64,000 nt of DNA, from the NCBI GenBank assembly GCA_034440635.1, contig JAOTON010001814.1, positions 744,001-808,000 on the forward strand, written 5' to 3'. The position numbers and the translations under genes were made by a program. Of the stretch, positions 23,717 to 35,401 are shown in pieces (position 1 is the first letter of the stretch; every line of letters starts with the position of its first letter). Source of the DNA: Lepas anatifera (lineage: Eukaryota; Arthropoda; Thecostraca; Lepadidae). A model generated the notes under the pieces. The model ran no database searches and was not told the origin of the DNA. It saw only the letters and a program-made list of their open reading frames with translations.

Positions 23717-24883
23717 GATGCAGCATTATTCTGAATGACGAAGGGGTCATCCAGAATTCGGGCGGAGGTGTTGAGGAGGCGCATGAAGATTTTGGACTCG
23801 TTTTGGATGCACGAAGGATGGAATTTCTACGTCCTGAAATTGAAGTAATAATCAGTCAAGTGAAGGAACTCGAGTTTGAATGAGAATGATTATTAAGGTT
23901 TAATTAATTGTGAATTTGTTAAGTAGTCAAGTAATCAGTAATTTAAATGTTTCAGTAATTTAAGTCTATACAAACACAACGCGAGGAAAACCAGGTTTAT
24001 CGCTAAAACAACACGCAACCCGATCAAATGGCCTTAGTACGCCCCCACTCATTCTACAGTGCAGGCGAACTAGCGCGACCGTGCGATTGCGACGGTCTCA
24101 AAATATAAGTCTAACTTTAAAAGCCTATCACTAAAAAAATTAGCTAGATCTTCACAATTTTTCACCAATCGAGACGCTCATTAATTACCTTAAATGTGAC
24201 TAAGGAGCGTTTTCCAGCGGTGAACGATTCTCAGGCCACCTCGAAAAAATAGGTGAGGGGGGCACTTCAGGACCCTCCTCTACTGCCCGTATTAACCCCA
24301 TCCCCGCATCCGAGATCAAGAACACCTATGAGCACAGCAGTATCAAAGTTTGTAAAGCCAAAATTGGGTTTAAAATATTTATGCTTAAGCATTTACGTGA
24401 AGACGCCTTTTCATGACAAGAACAACGGGTACGACTAAATATACCTCCTTTTTGTCTAGTCGTAGAGCCGCCCCTGCCCAGCATTTTGTGCTAAAATATA
24501 TCACAACATGTAGGAAATTCAGTTCTCCATCAGTTCAGAGCAAGCTAGGAATGCTTAAGTGTTTCCATTTCGGCGATAAAGAAATGTAGATCCACTGATT
24601 GAATGCTGGCTAGGTTGCAATATTGGCTAGTGTGCAGTGCTGCGATAGTGTTCCGGGACGACATTGACTTCCCCTACCCTGAACACTCAATGTTTCTCCT
24701 CTCTTGCTTGTCATCAATTAAATGAGGTTGTACCATTAATATGTCTTAAACGATATTTTGCCTGATCTTGGCGTATTCTGAGAATCAGACGGCCTGTGGC
24801 TACACGAGAAGCCTTCCGCAATGTGTTTGCACTGTGTTGATGGCAGCAGCCAATGCAATAGCACTGCCGCTCTCCCTCGGCAG
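23717..24883. repeat. Downstream of BEL/Pao remnant; repeat related to 60760-61010
   Basis: Bases 24060-24290 resemble 60760-60990 (gcaggcgaact, a run through ttttccagcggtgaacg-like sequence, then aaaataggtgaggggg) and weakly 45235-45340. This is a dispersed repeat of unknown class. The remainder up to exon B is unremarkable. Confidence 0.5.
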
Positions 24884-25074
24884 TCTTCCGACACAATCGA
24901 CGTTCTGAACGAGGACGTGGCCGCCTCTTGCAAGGAGGCGCTGCTCCAACCTCGCAAGGAACTGTTCGACGGCTGCGTGCACCAGGTGAAGGCCTTCCTC
25001 GCCAACCAGCCACTCCAAGAGTGGGTGGACTCCATGTTCTTCCACCGGTACCTGCAGTGGAAGTGGCTAGAGCG
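24884..25074 (+). CDS. Gprk2: GRK exon B: RGS-homology domain terminal helices
   Basis: The 191-bp exon encodes residues 27-89 plus two bases of codon 90. Recognisable strings are LLQPRKELFDGC and EWVDSMFFHRYLQWKWLE, the counterparts of GRK5 LLQKPCKELF and DSMFFDRFLQWKWLER, the last helix that docks on the kinase domain. The acceptor lies in a pyrimidine-rich stretch ending ccctcggcag; the donor is gtacgt. It leaves in phase 2, and the single base a at 29107 completes CGA (Arg), giving KWLERRPVT across the junction, as in the family. The open frame continues past the donor, but the residues after it do not fit the family. A 16.9-kb intron precedes it. Confidence 0.93.
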
Positions 25075-25526
25075 GTACGTCTCGCACGGCGGGCAGCGTG
25101 GCATGGCGTTATGGCGGGCAGCGTTGGGCCGCTGAGGGGGGGGTGTGCAGCAGTGGTAACGTTTTCTCTCCAGCTGAAAGTCCTTTGCTACCTTGTGCTG
25201 GATGCTAAGTCATTGCGAAAGGGAGGTACATTAGTGGGTCTGGCAGGGGAAAGATTTATCATCGACTTGCTTTTTGGTGTTTTATGCTTTAAAAATGGAA
25301 AACCCTCTATTTTGCATACAAAATGTATTGGTGTTGTTTTCCAGATCACGTAGCGACAGGAAAGCTTCCGGACTCTCATCTCTTCGTGTTTGTTTTTCTA
25401 TTTTTTGTAACCAAACTCCCATGCAAAATAGGTGGGCCTGAGGAAGGTGCAGAGCCCCCTCACGACAGAGCATTGTGTGCCCCTTGAAACCGTCCTGGCG
25501 TCCCCCATAAAGTGATCCTTTCCACA

Positions 25527-25669
25527 GGATGCAAGTGAAGATTGGTTGCACCCTGGGCATTGGTACTTTCCCGAGGATGTAAGTGGAGATGGGATGCACC
25601 CTAGGAATCGTTGCTTTCCTCGGGATGCAAGTTTAGCTAGGTTGCACCCGAGGAATTGGCGCCCCTCTG
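25527..25669 (+). repeat. 48-bp tandem repeat, three units, target of the LINE insertion
   Basis: Units start ggatg at 25527, 25575 and 25623 and contain variants of ggatgcaagtgaag and tgcaccctaggaat. The third unit contains the left copy of the target-site duplication of the retroelement at 25670-28985. Confidence 0.85.
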
Positions 25670-25847
25670 TTGTTGTTGTTTGGGGTTTTAGGGCGCCTCG
25701 ACTACTAGGTCATTTTGCGCCCATCTTAGTGTAAAAAAAACAAAAATTAGTGGTAGTCAGCAGTAACCATTCAAAACATATCGAGAATGAAAACTAAGTG
25801 GATCAGCCAACAACTTCTAATGTGACGAACCAATTACCCAACACTGA

Positions 25848-27971
25848 CTAGGTCTCCCAGCTCCTGCCGTCGAACATTTCAGATACACACCAGGCTGTAC
25901 GCGTGTTCCACTCTGCTGGTGGTCTGGCCATTCGTTCCGGGTATCCGAGACCCTTAGGCGGAGAGCGACGCACGAAAGTAGTGTCCCTATCCATGTAGGC
26001 CTCTCTGACTCTCGGCCCCGGATGCCTACCATCACTAGCGGGGGATGGGCGCGGCACATCCTGCCAGACGTGCTGGACGTTTCCGATACTCTCGGTGGAG
26101 CCCGAGTGCAGCCTTGGTTGAAGAACCTCTTTTTGTACCCTCGGTACCGCAATTCGCTTTCCCTTTGAATCCCGAAACACCAAATCTGTTTCCTCTTCTC
26201 TGTCTTGGGATTTTCTTTCCTCGAAACGTAGGTTTGGAGAGGAGAGCCTGCGCTTTCCTTCACGGGTGCCTGTGCTCAGGTGGTCCCTGCCTGTTGCTTT
26301 AGCGGGAGGTGTTGGTGGAGGCGGGGGTGGTGGAGGGTACGGCGGCGGCATTAGCCCCGTGTCCCCGCGACCTGGAGATGAAACGGCTTCACCACGCTCC
26401 TTGCGCATACGACCCTTTGGAGGCGCCGACGAGGACCGCTCTGACCCATACCGCTTGGTAAACACGTCTGGGGGTGCTGTTGTGTTCGATTGTATGGGAG
26501 TCTGTGGTGTTGAAGATTTGTCGGTGACAGGGGTGGATACTGTAGTTTCTGGTTGTTTGTGTGTGGATCCTAAGCTGCGAGCCGCAGCAGGATGTACCTC
26601 TGTGCCTGAAGAACTAGTATCTGTTTGATTGACTCGTGCGCGTTTTGCTGCAGGATGATCTTCCCACTGTTTTGCGGCTTTCTTAGTCTCAGTTACTGAC
26701 TGTTCCCTACTTCTGTCAGCTCCTGCATTGTCCTTGGAAGAACCTAACCGTTGTTGTTGTAGTGTGACGTGCGCTACCGTTAGGGGTTCCTTGGCTGTGG
26801 ATGTCTGAGTACCCCTTTCGGCTGTGTGGTTGCTCAGATCCTCTGGCTTCGAACATGTCACTAGCAATGACACGTTCTCTGTGAAGCATGTTTGGGTGCT
26901 CTTTTCAGCTCTGAGCCTGTTTGGCACGTCAGACTGGGCGTCATCGGGTGTGCAGGTGGGGGTAATAGTCTGTGGGGTCAGACCACCGAATAGACCCATG
27001 AAATCGCGGACAGATAGGTGCATAATGTCTCGCATGGTCGAGTCTACACTGAGTGATGACTGCAATCGTCCCGACTCACCCACGAGAGCGTCGCGGAAAG
27101 TGGAGCTCTTTGTGGTCCAAACTTCAACAGCTGGTTCGGATGAACCAGGAGACCTGCGGTGATTGTCTACTCGCGCTCCAACTTCTCCGGAAGCCGTACC
27201 CAGAACCTTAGCCTTCAGCTTCTCTCTCTCGGAGAGAAACCTGGAGCACGAGCGTGACCATGCCTCGTGGTCCCCTTTACATGCAGTGCATTTTGCTTTG
27301 TTCGCAGTGCACGCGGTGGAGGTGTGACCTTCCTCCGAGCACCTTGCGCATCGCTCTTTTCCCTTGCATGATTTTGCGACGTGGCCGTACCCTTGACACC
27401 GGTAACACCGTATTGGATCCGGAACGTACCGACGTACACGCACTGAAATCCAACCAATACGCACTGCTCGAGGCAGCTCCTTGCTGTTGAATGTAAGGAC
27501 ATAAGTGTTAGTGGCAACTAGCTCGCCGTCCTGCCTCCTGTTCATCCTACGCACCTTGATCACCCCTTGCTCCTCCAGACCAAACAAAACATCCTCCTCC
27601 GCTGCGCCCTCGAGCTCGCGGCAGGTAACAACGCCCAATGCGTTGTTCTTCGTCGGGTGTAAAGCTACAGAAACCGGTACCAACACCAAAGATTTATCTT
27701 TCCCTACAAAGCTGAGCTGCTTTGCCGCCAAGAGATCACACGTTTCCTTGTCCGACGACATGACAACTTCAAGTTTTGTTTCCGAGTGTCGATAAACATG
27801 GGTTGCAGTCCCGAATTTCGACACAGCCTGATTAACCTGGAAGGGGTTCATCTTCTGACTGCCCTCAAGAGTCACCATCAGAACTCTAGGAGAAGTTCTG
27901 TCCCCCGCAGGGGAGGAAGAACCCGTCGGTTGGACGGGAGTGTTGGAGGTTGTGCTATTTTGAGACGCCAT
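25848..27971 (-). CDS. Retrotransposon ORF1 protein (gag-like, three CCHC zinc knuckles)
   Basis: This intact 707-residue ORF1 would be an RNA-binding nucleocapsid-like protein. From about residue 30 to 185 is the RRM-like/gag region usual before the knuckles. Zinc knuckles follow: CYRCQGYGHVAKSC (189-202, CX2CX4HX4C), CARCSEEGHTSTAC (208-221) and CTACKGDHEAWSRSC (228-242, CX2CX3HX6C), the triplet typical of I, Jockey and R1-type ORF1. The C-terminal 400 residues are low complexity, rich in Ser, Thr, Arg and Pro, with a proline run near residue 555. No frameshift or stop is present, suggesting recent activity or selection. It might instead be a HeT-A-like Gag acting with RT supplied in trans; that is inference. 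Confidence 0.9.
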   Translation of the reverse strand: MASQNSTTSNTPVQPTGSSSPAGDRTSPRVLMVTLEGSQKMNPFQVNQAVSKFGTATHVYRHSETKLEVVMSSDKETCDLLAAKQLSFVGKDKSLVLVPVSVALHPTKNNALGVVTCRELEGAAEEDVLFGLEEQGVIKVRRMNRRQDGELVATNTYVLTFNSKELPRAVRIGWISVRVRRYVPDPIRCYRCQGYGHVAKSCKGKERCARCSEEGHTSTACTANKAKCTACKGDHEAWSRSCSRFLSEREKLKAKVLGTASGEVGARVDNHRRSPGSSEPAVEVWTTKSSTFRDALVGESGRLQSSLSVDSTMRDIMHLSVRDFMGLFGGLTPQTITPTCTPDDAQSDVPNRLRAEKSTQTCFTENVSLLVTCSKPEDLSNHTAERGTQTSTAKEPLTVAHVTLQQQRLGSSKDNAGADRSREQSVTETKKAAKQWEDHPAAKRARVNQTDTSSSGTEVHPAAARSLGSTHKQPETTVSTPVTDKSSTPQTPIQSNTTAPPDVFTKRYGSERSSSAPPKGRMRKERGEAVSSPGRGDTGLMPPPYPPPPPPPPTPPAKATGRDHLSTGTREGKRRLSSPNLRFEERKSQDREEETDLVFRDSKGKRIAVPRVQKEVLQPRLHSGSTESIGNVQHVWQDVPRPSPASDGRHPGPRVREAYMDRDTTFVRRSPPKGLGYPERMARPPAEWNTRTAWCVSEMFDGRSWET

Positions 27972-28940
27972 AGTGATTTCATTTACCTTCGGCCCCCGGG
28001 TTGCCAGCTGTCAATAGCTGGACCCGGGGGGCTGGTCACAGTGCCTACGGGGGCAGGTGCGCCCGTCCCAGAGGGGCGAGAGGTACTCACACAACCCCTC
28101 CGATCAGAACGCACCCACCCCCTTGACGCCATCAGCCCAGTGTGCCGGCAGGGCCATGAGTCGGGACGAAGCAAAACGCGGCAGCCCTAACGCAGCGGAG
28201 ACTGCGGTCTACCAGGCGCGCGCAACAAGCCGGAGTCTCGCAAATCGACGGTTTCCGAAACCCCGGCCCGCGTCGCGTCCGGCAAGAGCTATCACAGTCC
28301 CCACCGCGAAGGGCGCCGCGCCGCACGCCCGAAACATAATCCCCCCTGCTCAGCTGGACCGAGCGACAGTGCCCGTAGACACTGCCGCGTAGCTAGGCCG
28401 CCCGCGGCAGCCTACGAACGGCTTACCCCCGGTTGGATCGAGATATCTGGGCCAAAGGGGGCGTGTTGGAGCCCTCGGGACTGACCCGCCCGAGGGGGAC
28501 CTCAACCCCCAGGATCCCGTCAACCTCGTCGCCGGGGCTCGAGATAGGCCTCGAGTGGGCGCCTTACACCCATAAAATGCCGAAGAAGGCAAATAACTGT
28601 GGGACCAATAACTGAAGCATAAAAAGAGGAAAGGAACTAAAAATAATCAACAAAATAAGAAAACAAAAACAAACAGGAGCTACATACTGGGAGGTGCAGG
28701 ACAGATCTGACCCGATCCAATACGGTTACCGACCAGGTAACAAAGGGCCCGTAAGGCAATCATCAGCATCGCCGCGGACCTCATCACCAGAGCCACCGAC
28801 GACAGACGCCGACTCTAACCGAAGGAAGTCGGAAGAGGCGGCGGCCGTCGGAGGGCTAGAAAAGATGTATCCGCGGCGATGCGACAAAGTGCCTCCCAGG
28901 GCTGACTGGGGCCCCGGGCGCGTCACACCCCGTTGCTCCA

Positions 28941-28976
28941 ATCTTTACTTGCCGGACGAATCCGGCAAATGAAGAT
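28941..28976 (-). promoter_or_regulatory. Hairpin with UUCG loop near the 5' end of the retroelement RNA
   Basis: On the minus strand the RNA would read UUGCCGGA-UUCG-UCCGGCAA (28968-28949), an 8-bp perfect stem with a UUCG tetraloop. It extends through a 3x3 internal loop to a second 5-bp stem (aagat with atctt). It starts within 20 nt of the element's 5' end. Confidence 0.6.
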
Positions 28977-29086
28977 CGGTCCCCTGAGGGATTGGCGCCC
29001 CTCTGACCGAGGTGCGCCCCACCCAATCGAATGTCCTTGATGTCCTATGCCACGTGCTCCACCGTTGTCGAATTCTTGGTAGATAA

Positions 29087-29383
<297 letters not shown>

Positions 29384-29509
29384 TGAAGACTGCGTCTGCT
29401 GATTTGTATGTTCGATGGATACGTTTGCTTCCGGTTTTGAAACATTGATATGTTGAGAAAGATGCGCGGAGCTCTGCCAAAAATTTATGAAAGACGTGTA
29501 AGAGACTTA

Positions 29510-30482
29510 AAGGGAATGGACCACTTTGTCGAAACTCTAAAAGCAACCATGTAAGAACAAGAGAGATCTGAAAATCAGGAAACAAAAGTTTTCCCCACTT
29601 TCGTACGCTAAAAACAGAAATATCTCCTCTTTTCTAACAATATGTGACGTCATGAAAACAGCAGTTTTAATCATCAGTGAAATCCCAAATCTTGATCATA
29701 GACTCGCTGTAAAAGCCCATTCATAGCGTTTCCGCATGACAAAAAGCGGATGCACTAGAAGAAGCACTGGTGCAAAAACTGAACGTCAGATGTCGTTCCG
29801 GTGACCTTGAGTATTCAGTGGTCGAAAGATAATGCGCATACTTGATGCAAAGAAACAATTTCAGAGTTGGATTTTGGAAAAAACCAATTAATATCAAGAT
29901 TACCGAAATGCGTTGCATATAGCTATGTAGTGTGTGTATTATATCGTGTTTTTGCCACTTGATAATGGGACCGAGATGGCCCCGGAATCGGTCGTATGAT
30001 AAATACAACCTTTGGCTTTGCGTAGCACTAAACCTTCCAGAAATTTCTTTCACCAAAGCCATGAACCAAACTGAGAACAATTCATACTTGTTTTGACAAA
30101 TATGAGGAAGGAAATATGCGATGTGTGTTGCGACCACTGGGCGCGTTTCGGCCCAATTGCACACTGCACTGGAACTTGAGTCGCCCGAGGTTTTCGTTCC
30201 ACAGACAGTTGTATGCTGGTTCACTCGCTAGCGTGGTATTTTCAGTGAGTTGGTGAGGCTTAGGGCTTACGACCAAACAGACCTTATTGCTACCATATGG
30301 AAGGTATTCCTTCGGAGTTTGAAATAAGACAATAAGCCCCTTTACTTTGAACTTTAAAGCTGGCGGACATTTTATACCGAGAGCTTTGGGTGAAATTGAA
30401 TATGCTAATGGTGGTTTCTCAACACGCTCTACAAAACTGCTATCTGAGTTCAAAACCCATTATAAAAGTGGGACGCTCTCTT
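29510..30482. mobile_element. TA-flanked inverted-repeat element, family AAGGGAATGG, copy 2
   Basis: It starts aagggaatggaccactttgt after TA (29508-29509) and ends aaaagtgggacgctctctt before TA. Long stretches equal those of 81-1673, including cttgatcatagactcgctgt. Non-coding, 973 bp. Confidence 0.75.
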
Positions 30483-31365
<883 letters not shown>

Positions 31366-31368
31366 ATA

Positions 31369-31487
31369 GTCAGTCAAAATGCGTATTATCAGAACCGCAA
31401 ACCACAAATATATATATAGAGCGTTTATGTTAACTGCATTAGACTTGTCTTGTCTTTGCGGTTCTGATAATACGCATTTTGACTGAC
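31369..31487. repeat. Perfect 33-bp inverted repeat with 53-bp spacer
   Basis: The left arm 31369-31401 (starting gtcagtcaaaatgcgtatta) is the exact reverse complement of the right arm 31455-31487. It would form a long hairpin in RNA or single-stranded DNA. It adjoins the (TA)n tract. It could be a short palindromic transposon; no target duplication is obvious. Confidence 0.9.
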
Positions 31488-32451
31488 CTAATTTGACCTT
31501 GACCTGACATCAGGTCAAACTATTTATTGGATTCGTTTCGACCAAGTAAGGTCATATTATACATCATTCGATTCGGCTTGCTGTGAGAACTCCAATGGTC
31601 TAAGTTGTTTTGCTCTATCTTTACTTGTTCAGATGTAATGACCGAAAACCTGCATTTACATGTTATCCCTATGACGGCATGTCTTCGGCCTCTAGTGACC
31701 ATAAATGTGACCTGACAAAAATGTTCCATATATTTTCGATCGAGAAATGGATGTGCTACCAAACGCCGTATACCGTTTCTCACTATCTAGCGTGGTTCTC
31801 GAGGTCTAGGGGGGTGGGACTCGCCCCCCCGTCAAAGCGAAGGTGGCCCAGACCCCCGTTAATGCGCGTGTTAACCTTGGTTGACATTTAAGTAGGCTCA
31901 TAGTTTTGTTTTCTACATTTGCACAGTGTTTAAATAAACCAAATGCTAGGGTCTAGAATCAAATTTTGGTAGTCTGTGGTATTGGATTTAGAATCATCCC
32001 ATATGGCTGAAAACTAGACATTTCGGGCTTCTTTTACTTATTGTGATATTTGACGTTTGACCCATTCAGGGGTTACCTAAGGGGGTCATTTAGCTGTATA
32101 GTAATGGCCGGAAAATGCCTAAATGTCTTCTGATTACTCTGATAACTATTATTGCGCTATATTTGATGATTTTCCAGACATCCTGGTCAACAGAAATCAG
32201 AGCTGCAAAATTGACCGTTAGAGCAAAAAATGAGGTCTTTGACCTCACTTGGAGGGCGACCTAATAGCCTAAGGACACATATTTTGCATCAATCGCGAGC
32301 TCTCGAGGCAAGCAACAAGCTGAATTTTGCTGCAAAGCTCTTCGTCAATTAGGGCTAAATTGCAAGGCAATCACCCCTCGTCTCCCCCTGTTTTGCGAAG
32401 GTGGGGAAAACCACAAATGCGAGGGTTAAATATCTATCGTTTTGCAGACTA
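31488..32451. repeat. AGGTCA/TGACCT-rich sequence, unclassified
   Basis: It contains tgacctgacatcaggtcaaa and several further half-sites, and near 31810-31870 the gggggtgggactcgcccccc block followed by cgttaatgcgcgtgttaacc, resembling motifs at 4140 and 59030. No coding evidence. Confidence 0.45.
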
Positions 32452-32466
32452 GATGATTATTGTTCT

Positions 32467-32949
32467 TTTTTTCTTTTCTTTTATATTTTTGCGTTCCCAA
32501 CCCGGGAACATTTTGCACATTTGCACCACACACAAGCAGACACACAATATGTACACGGCAGTAGGGCTTACGCTTATCGGCACCCTTGCGGGACAATCAT
32601 GTCTGCATGCTCCCAGTCACACGCCTCGCTGTTCCAGGCAGTGGAGCTATCACGATTTCTCGGACCCGGCGGAACAGAGGACTGCTCCAGTGACACGCGG
32701 CGAGGCCGTGCCGTCGGGCGGTGCCACCGGACCGGTGGATCTATTTAAAGGCAGATCAAGCCCAGTGCTCCCAATAACAAGGGCGCTGGTTGGTCAGCGG
32801 AAGTCCCTAGTCAAGGCGGGCACTACCCAGTGTACTGCCATCTCCTGAGTAGGAGGCGGTCGAGGAAAAGTCCGCCAGAGGTCAGCTTTGATCCAAGGAC
32901 CTCCCACACTGGACCTAGGCTCCTTAACCAACTGCGCCACGGTGGTGGT
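32467..32949 (-). mobile_element. tRNA-derived SINE with 15-bp target-site duplication
   Basis: On the minus strand the element begins with a tRNA-like head: gtggcgcagttggttaagg (A-box region) and ggtccttggatcaaagc (B-box region). It continues about 400 bp and ends in an A-rich tail (plus-strand t/c run at 32467-32486). The flanks 32452-32466 and 32950-32964 are both gatgattattgttct, a perfect 15-bp duplication. RNA polymerase III transcription from the head is expected from family knowledge. Confidence 0.9.
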
Positions 32950-32964
32950 GATGATTATTGTTCT

Positions 32965-35393
32965 CAGCAAAAGGATATCATAGCGTGTTTGCTTTTATCC
33001 TGAGGCCATCTTTCCCGTTAAAGAAACAAAACCACAAACTAGTGCAGAACCATGCGCGATGTGTGGACGGACTTCTGCTTTGAAGTTGTGCGGAGGATGC
33101 CGCTTGGTGTATAAATAGTTCCGAAACCCCCCTAAAAAAGTGCTAGCCAGTTGGAATGCACCTGGGTTATAGATAACGTGGTAAACTTCAGCATCTGGTC
33201 GAGCTCCTCGCCATTTTTGCCTTGTGTTCCGATTAACTCAAAGCAGTTTTCAGTCCGCTTTTGATGTGCGTTTGCCGGGAAAGTTGCACGATACCTCTCG
33301 GAGTACTTTGAAGCAGGGATCGGTCATGCCTGCCTCGTCTCTTGGAAGCATGAATATGCAGCTGTTTGAAGAGATCGAATTGCCCGTCAGACAAATAGGA
33401 ATTGCTGGCCTTTGGTAGCATCTGGTCAAGCTGCTCGCTATGTTTGCCTTGGTCGAGTTCTTCTGCCCTGCAGCCGCTCACCGGCCAGCTGGCTGAAGAT
33501 ATGCAGATTGTTTAAAGGGATCGCGAAAATTATTTTGTGGTTTCTTGCTTTTGAAAATCCTCTAACAAACTTCATTTTTTTGTATTTCGGAATTTTGGGG
33601 CGCCACTCACTTATTATCGAAATAGGTTAAGTTTCATAAAATGCTTCTTCCTGCCCATACTCCCACTTTTTTGAAACTATTTAAGTTGAAAGTAATGTTT
33701 TTTATAATAAATGTCCGTTTCTGTATTTGTATTTGAATTAATTTAAAAGCTTTTCAAATTACAAATGAATTAGTTTGCCCTAGAACGAAAAAATAATTAT
33801 CAGTCTTAGCGGTTTGTACCGCGGGTCTTGTTTTTCTTCCCCGGATGACGAATTTGGTCGATGGTCCGGACCCCGGTTTGAATTCCTGGCTTCTGATTGG
33901 TTATTGTGATTTTTTTAACCTTATTTTGTTTAAAGGTTTTGGATGTTGTTTTTTTCATAATTTTTTTGTAGAAGTCAAGTTCTACATACTGTTTGGTGAT
34001 TGACCTATTTTTAGAATTGCTTAGCCGTGTGTCGTCATATACATCGATTGGGTGTACCGGTGTCTGAATGTTGACTTTGGCGATTTTAGGCATTTGCGGG
34101 ATTGCAAAATGAATGGCACTCTGAACAACTTTGTCCTTTTCATGATAAAAATTTTTTTTAACATACTGAACATGAAATGTGACCTACGACTCTTCTGCAG
34201 CCTAAAGCTTTGTTACATGGGGGTTACAAGCAGCTGTGTTGTAGGGATGCTGAGATCTAGAGTTTGCCTGGCCGGGCGAGGTCGTGTCGCCTATATTATT
34301 TTCTGTTATTTTTGGCATGTTATTAGGATGCCCATGGTTTTCCGGTACGCAAAAACGTGTTTAACGTTAGATCAAATTATTAACTTCCTATTTCTTCCCG
34401 TCTTCTTATGCGCTGGGAAAGCGAGCCGTCTAGTTCTTCTGAAGACGCTGCCTCATCGGAAATGTTTGTTTCTTTTGAGCGCGGACGGATGACTTTTTGC
34501 GTCGGAGACCTGGGTTTTTGTGCTGCTGTGTTCGCCGGCTTTGTCGGCAAACTGTCGGAAGCCGTCAGAACTCCCAGGTCCGAGCTTGCACTCGTGCTCC
34601 TCATGCATTAATGCAGTCTGTAAGACTGTTTGGACCTGGGTTTCCGCCCACCATAGTAGTCGCAAGCCACCAAAGTATAAATCAGCGCGGTCAGACACTT
34701 TGGGGCACTGGCTGTGCTTTTTCTGCCAAAGTATAAGAACGTCTGAATAGACGCTCGACTTTTCCAAGAGTGCCACTTGGCCGGCTTGTTAACGGTGAGG
34801 GCCTGGCTTGGTCGAGTCCCCAGCTGCGCCACAGCTGGATCGCTATTCTGAGGGAGTTGAAATGGTCTAATGCTAGGTATGTACTGGCCGGTCTGTGGCG
34901 TTCGAGCCACACCATTGAATGACTGGCACGCCTAGTTGTTTTTGGTGGCAAAGGAAACTTTGAGCTGGTAACCAACTTTGCCGTATGTGGTCCTAAGCTG
35001 GATCGCCAGGCCCCATAGGAAGCAGCCACTTTCTACATTCTTGTGATAGGGTGCAAGGAGTCAAAATTAGACGATCCTACTGCAAGTCCGAATTGGACTA
35101 TGTGACTGCGATGTACATGGGAAGAGTCAATTCTGGTCTGTGCTCTATTTCTATCTTTTTGTGAATGGTGAACTTGTTCTATTCACGGCCTGTTTGCAAT
35201 TGGGGATACCCGGCGTGGAATGCCGGAGGCGGCGGCACCGGCGCGGCCGCGGCGCTCAGCCGAAAGGCGCTGCTCTGGAGATGGTCCGGCTGCGGCTGCG
35301 GCAGGTAGACCCGGAACATTCCACTGGGTTTCAGAGTGAGTTTCTAGAAAAAATTGTTCTGATAAGGAGGAGATGGTGTTGAGCTCTGGGTGC
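32965..35393. other. Intron stretch with unrecognised open frames
   Basis: Minus-strand frame 33806-34093 (lysine-rich, MPKIAKVNIQTPVHPIDVYD...) can be extended upstream in frame to about 34150. Minus-strand frames at 34380-35029 contain LWRSWG and FRRSYT. None matches a family I can name. They may be remnants of a mobile-element protein. Confidence 0.3.
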
Positions 35394-35401
35394 CCTGTGA
35401 T

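Larger units (their letters stand above)
25670..28985 (-). mobile_element. ORF1-only non-LTR retrotransposon, complete with 20-bp target-site duplication
   Basis: Minus-strand order: a 1-kb 5' UTR (28985-27972), a 707-codon ORF1 (27971-25848), a 178-bp 3' UTR and a (CAA)n tail at about 25670-25682. The flanks 25650-25669 and 28986-29005 match at 19 of 20 bases (gaggaattggcgcccctctg and gagggattggcgcccctctg). The tail, duplication and gag-like ORF1 show target-primed insertion of an I/Jockey-type element. No ORF2 (endonuclease, reverse transcriptase) lies between ORF1 and the tail. The element is antisense to the kinase gene. Confidence 0.85.

Noticed and set aside
25075..25135. Continuation of GRK exon B in frame past 25074
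   Set aside because: Residues after KWLE depart from the family, while splicing at gtacgt joins to KWLERRPVT, as expected.
35183..35382. GC-rich frames near 35.2 kb as a coding exon
   Set aside because: Although flanked by gt and ag dinucleotides, the peptide (RRRHRRGRGAQPKG) has no GRK counterpart, and exons C and D already join without a gap.
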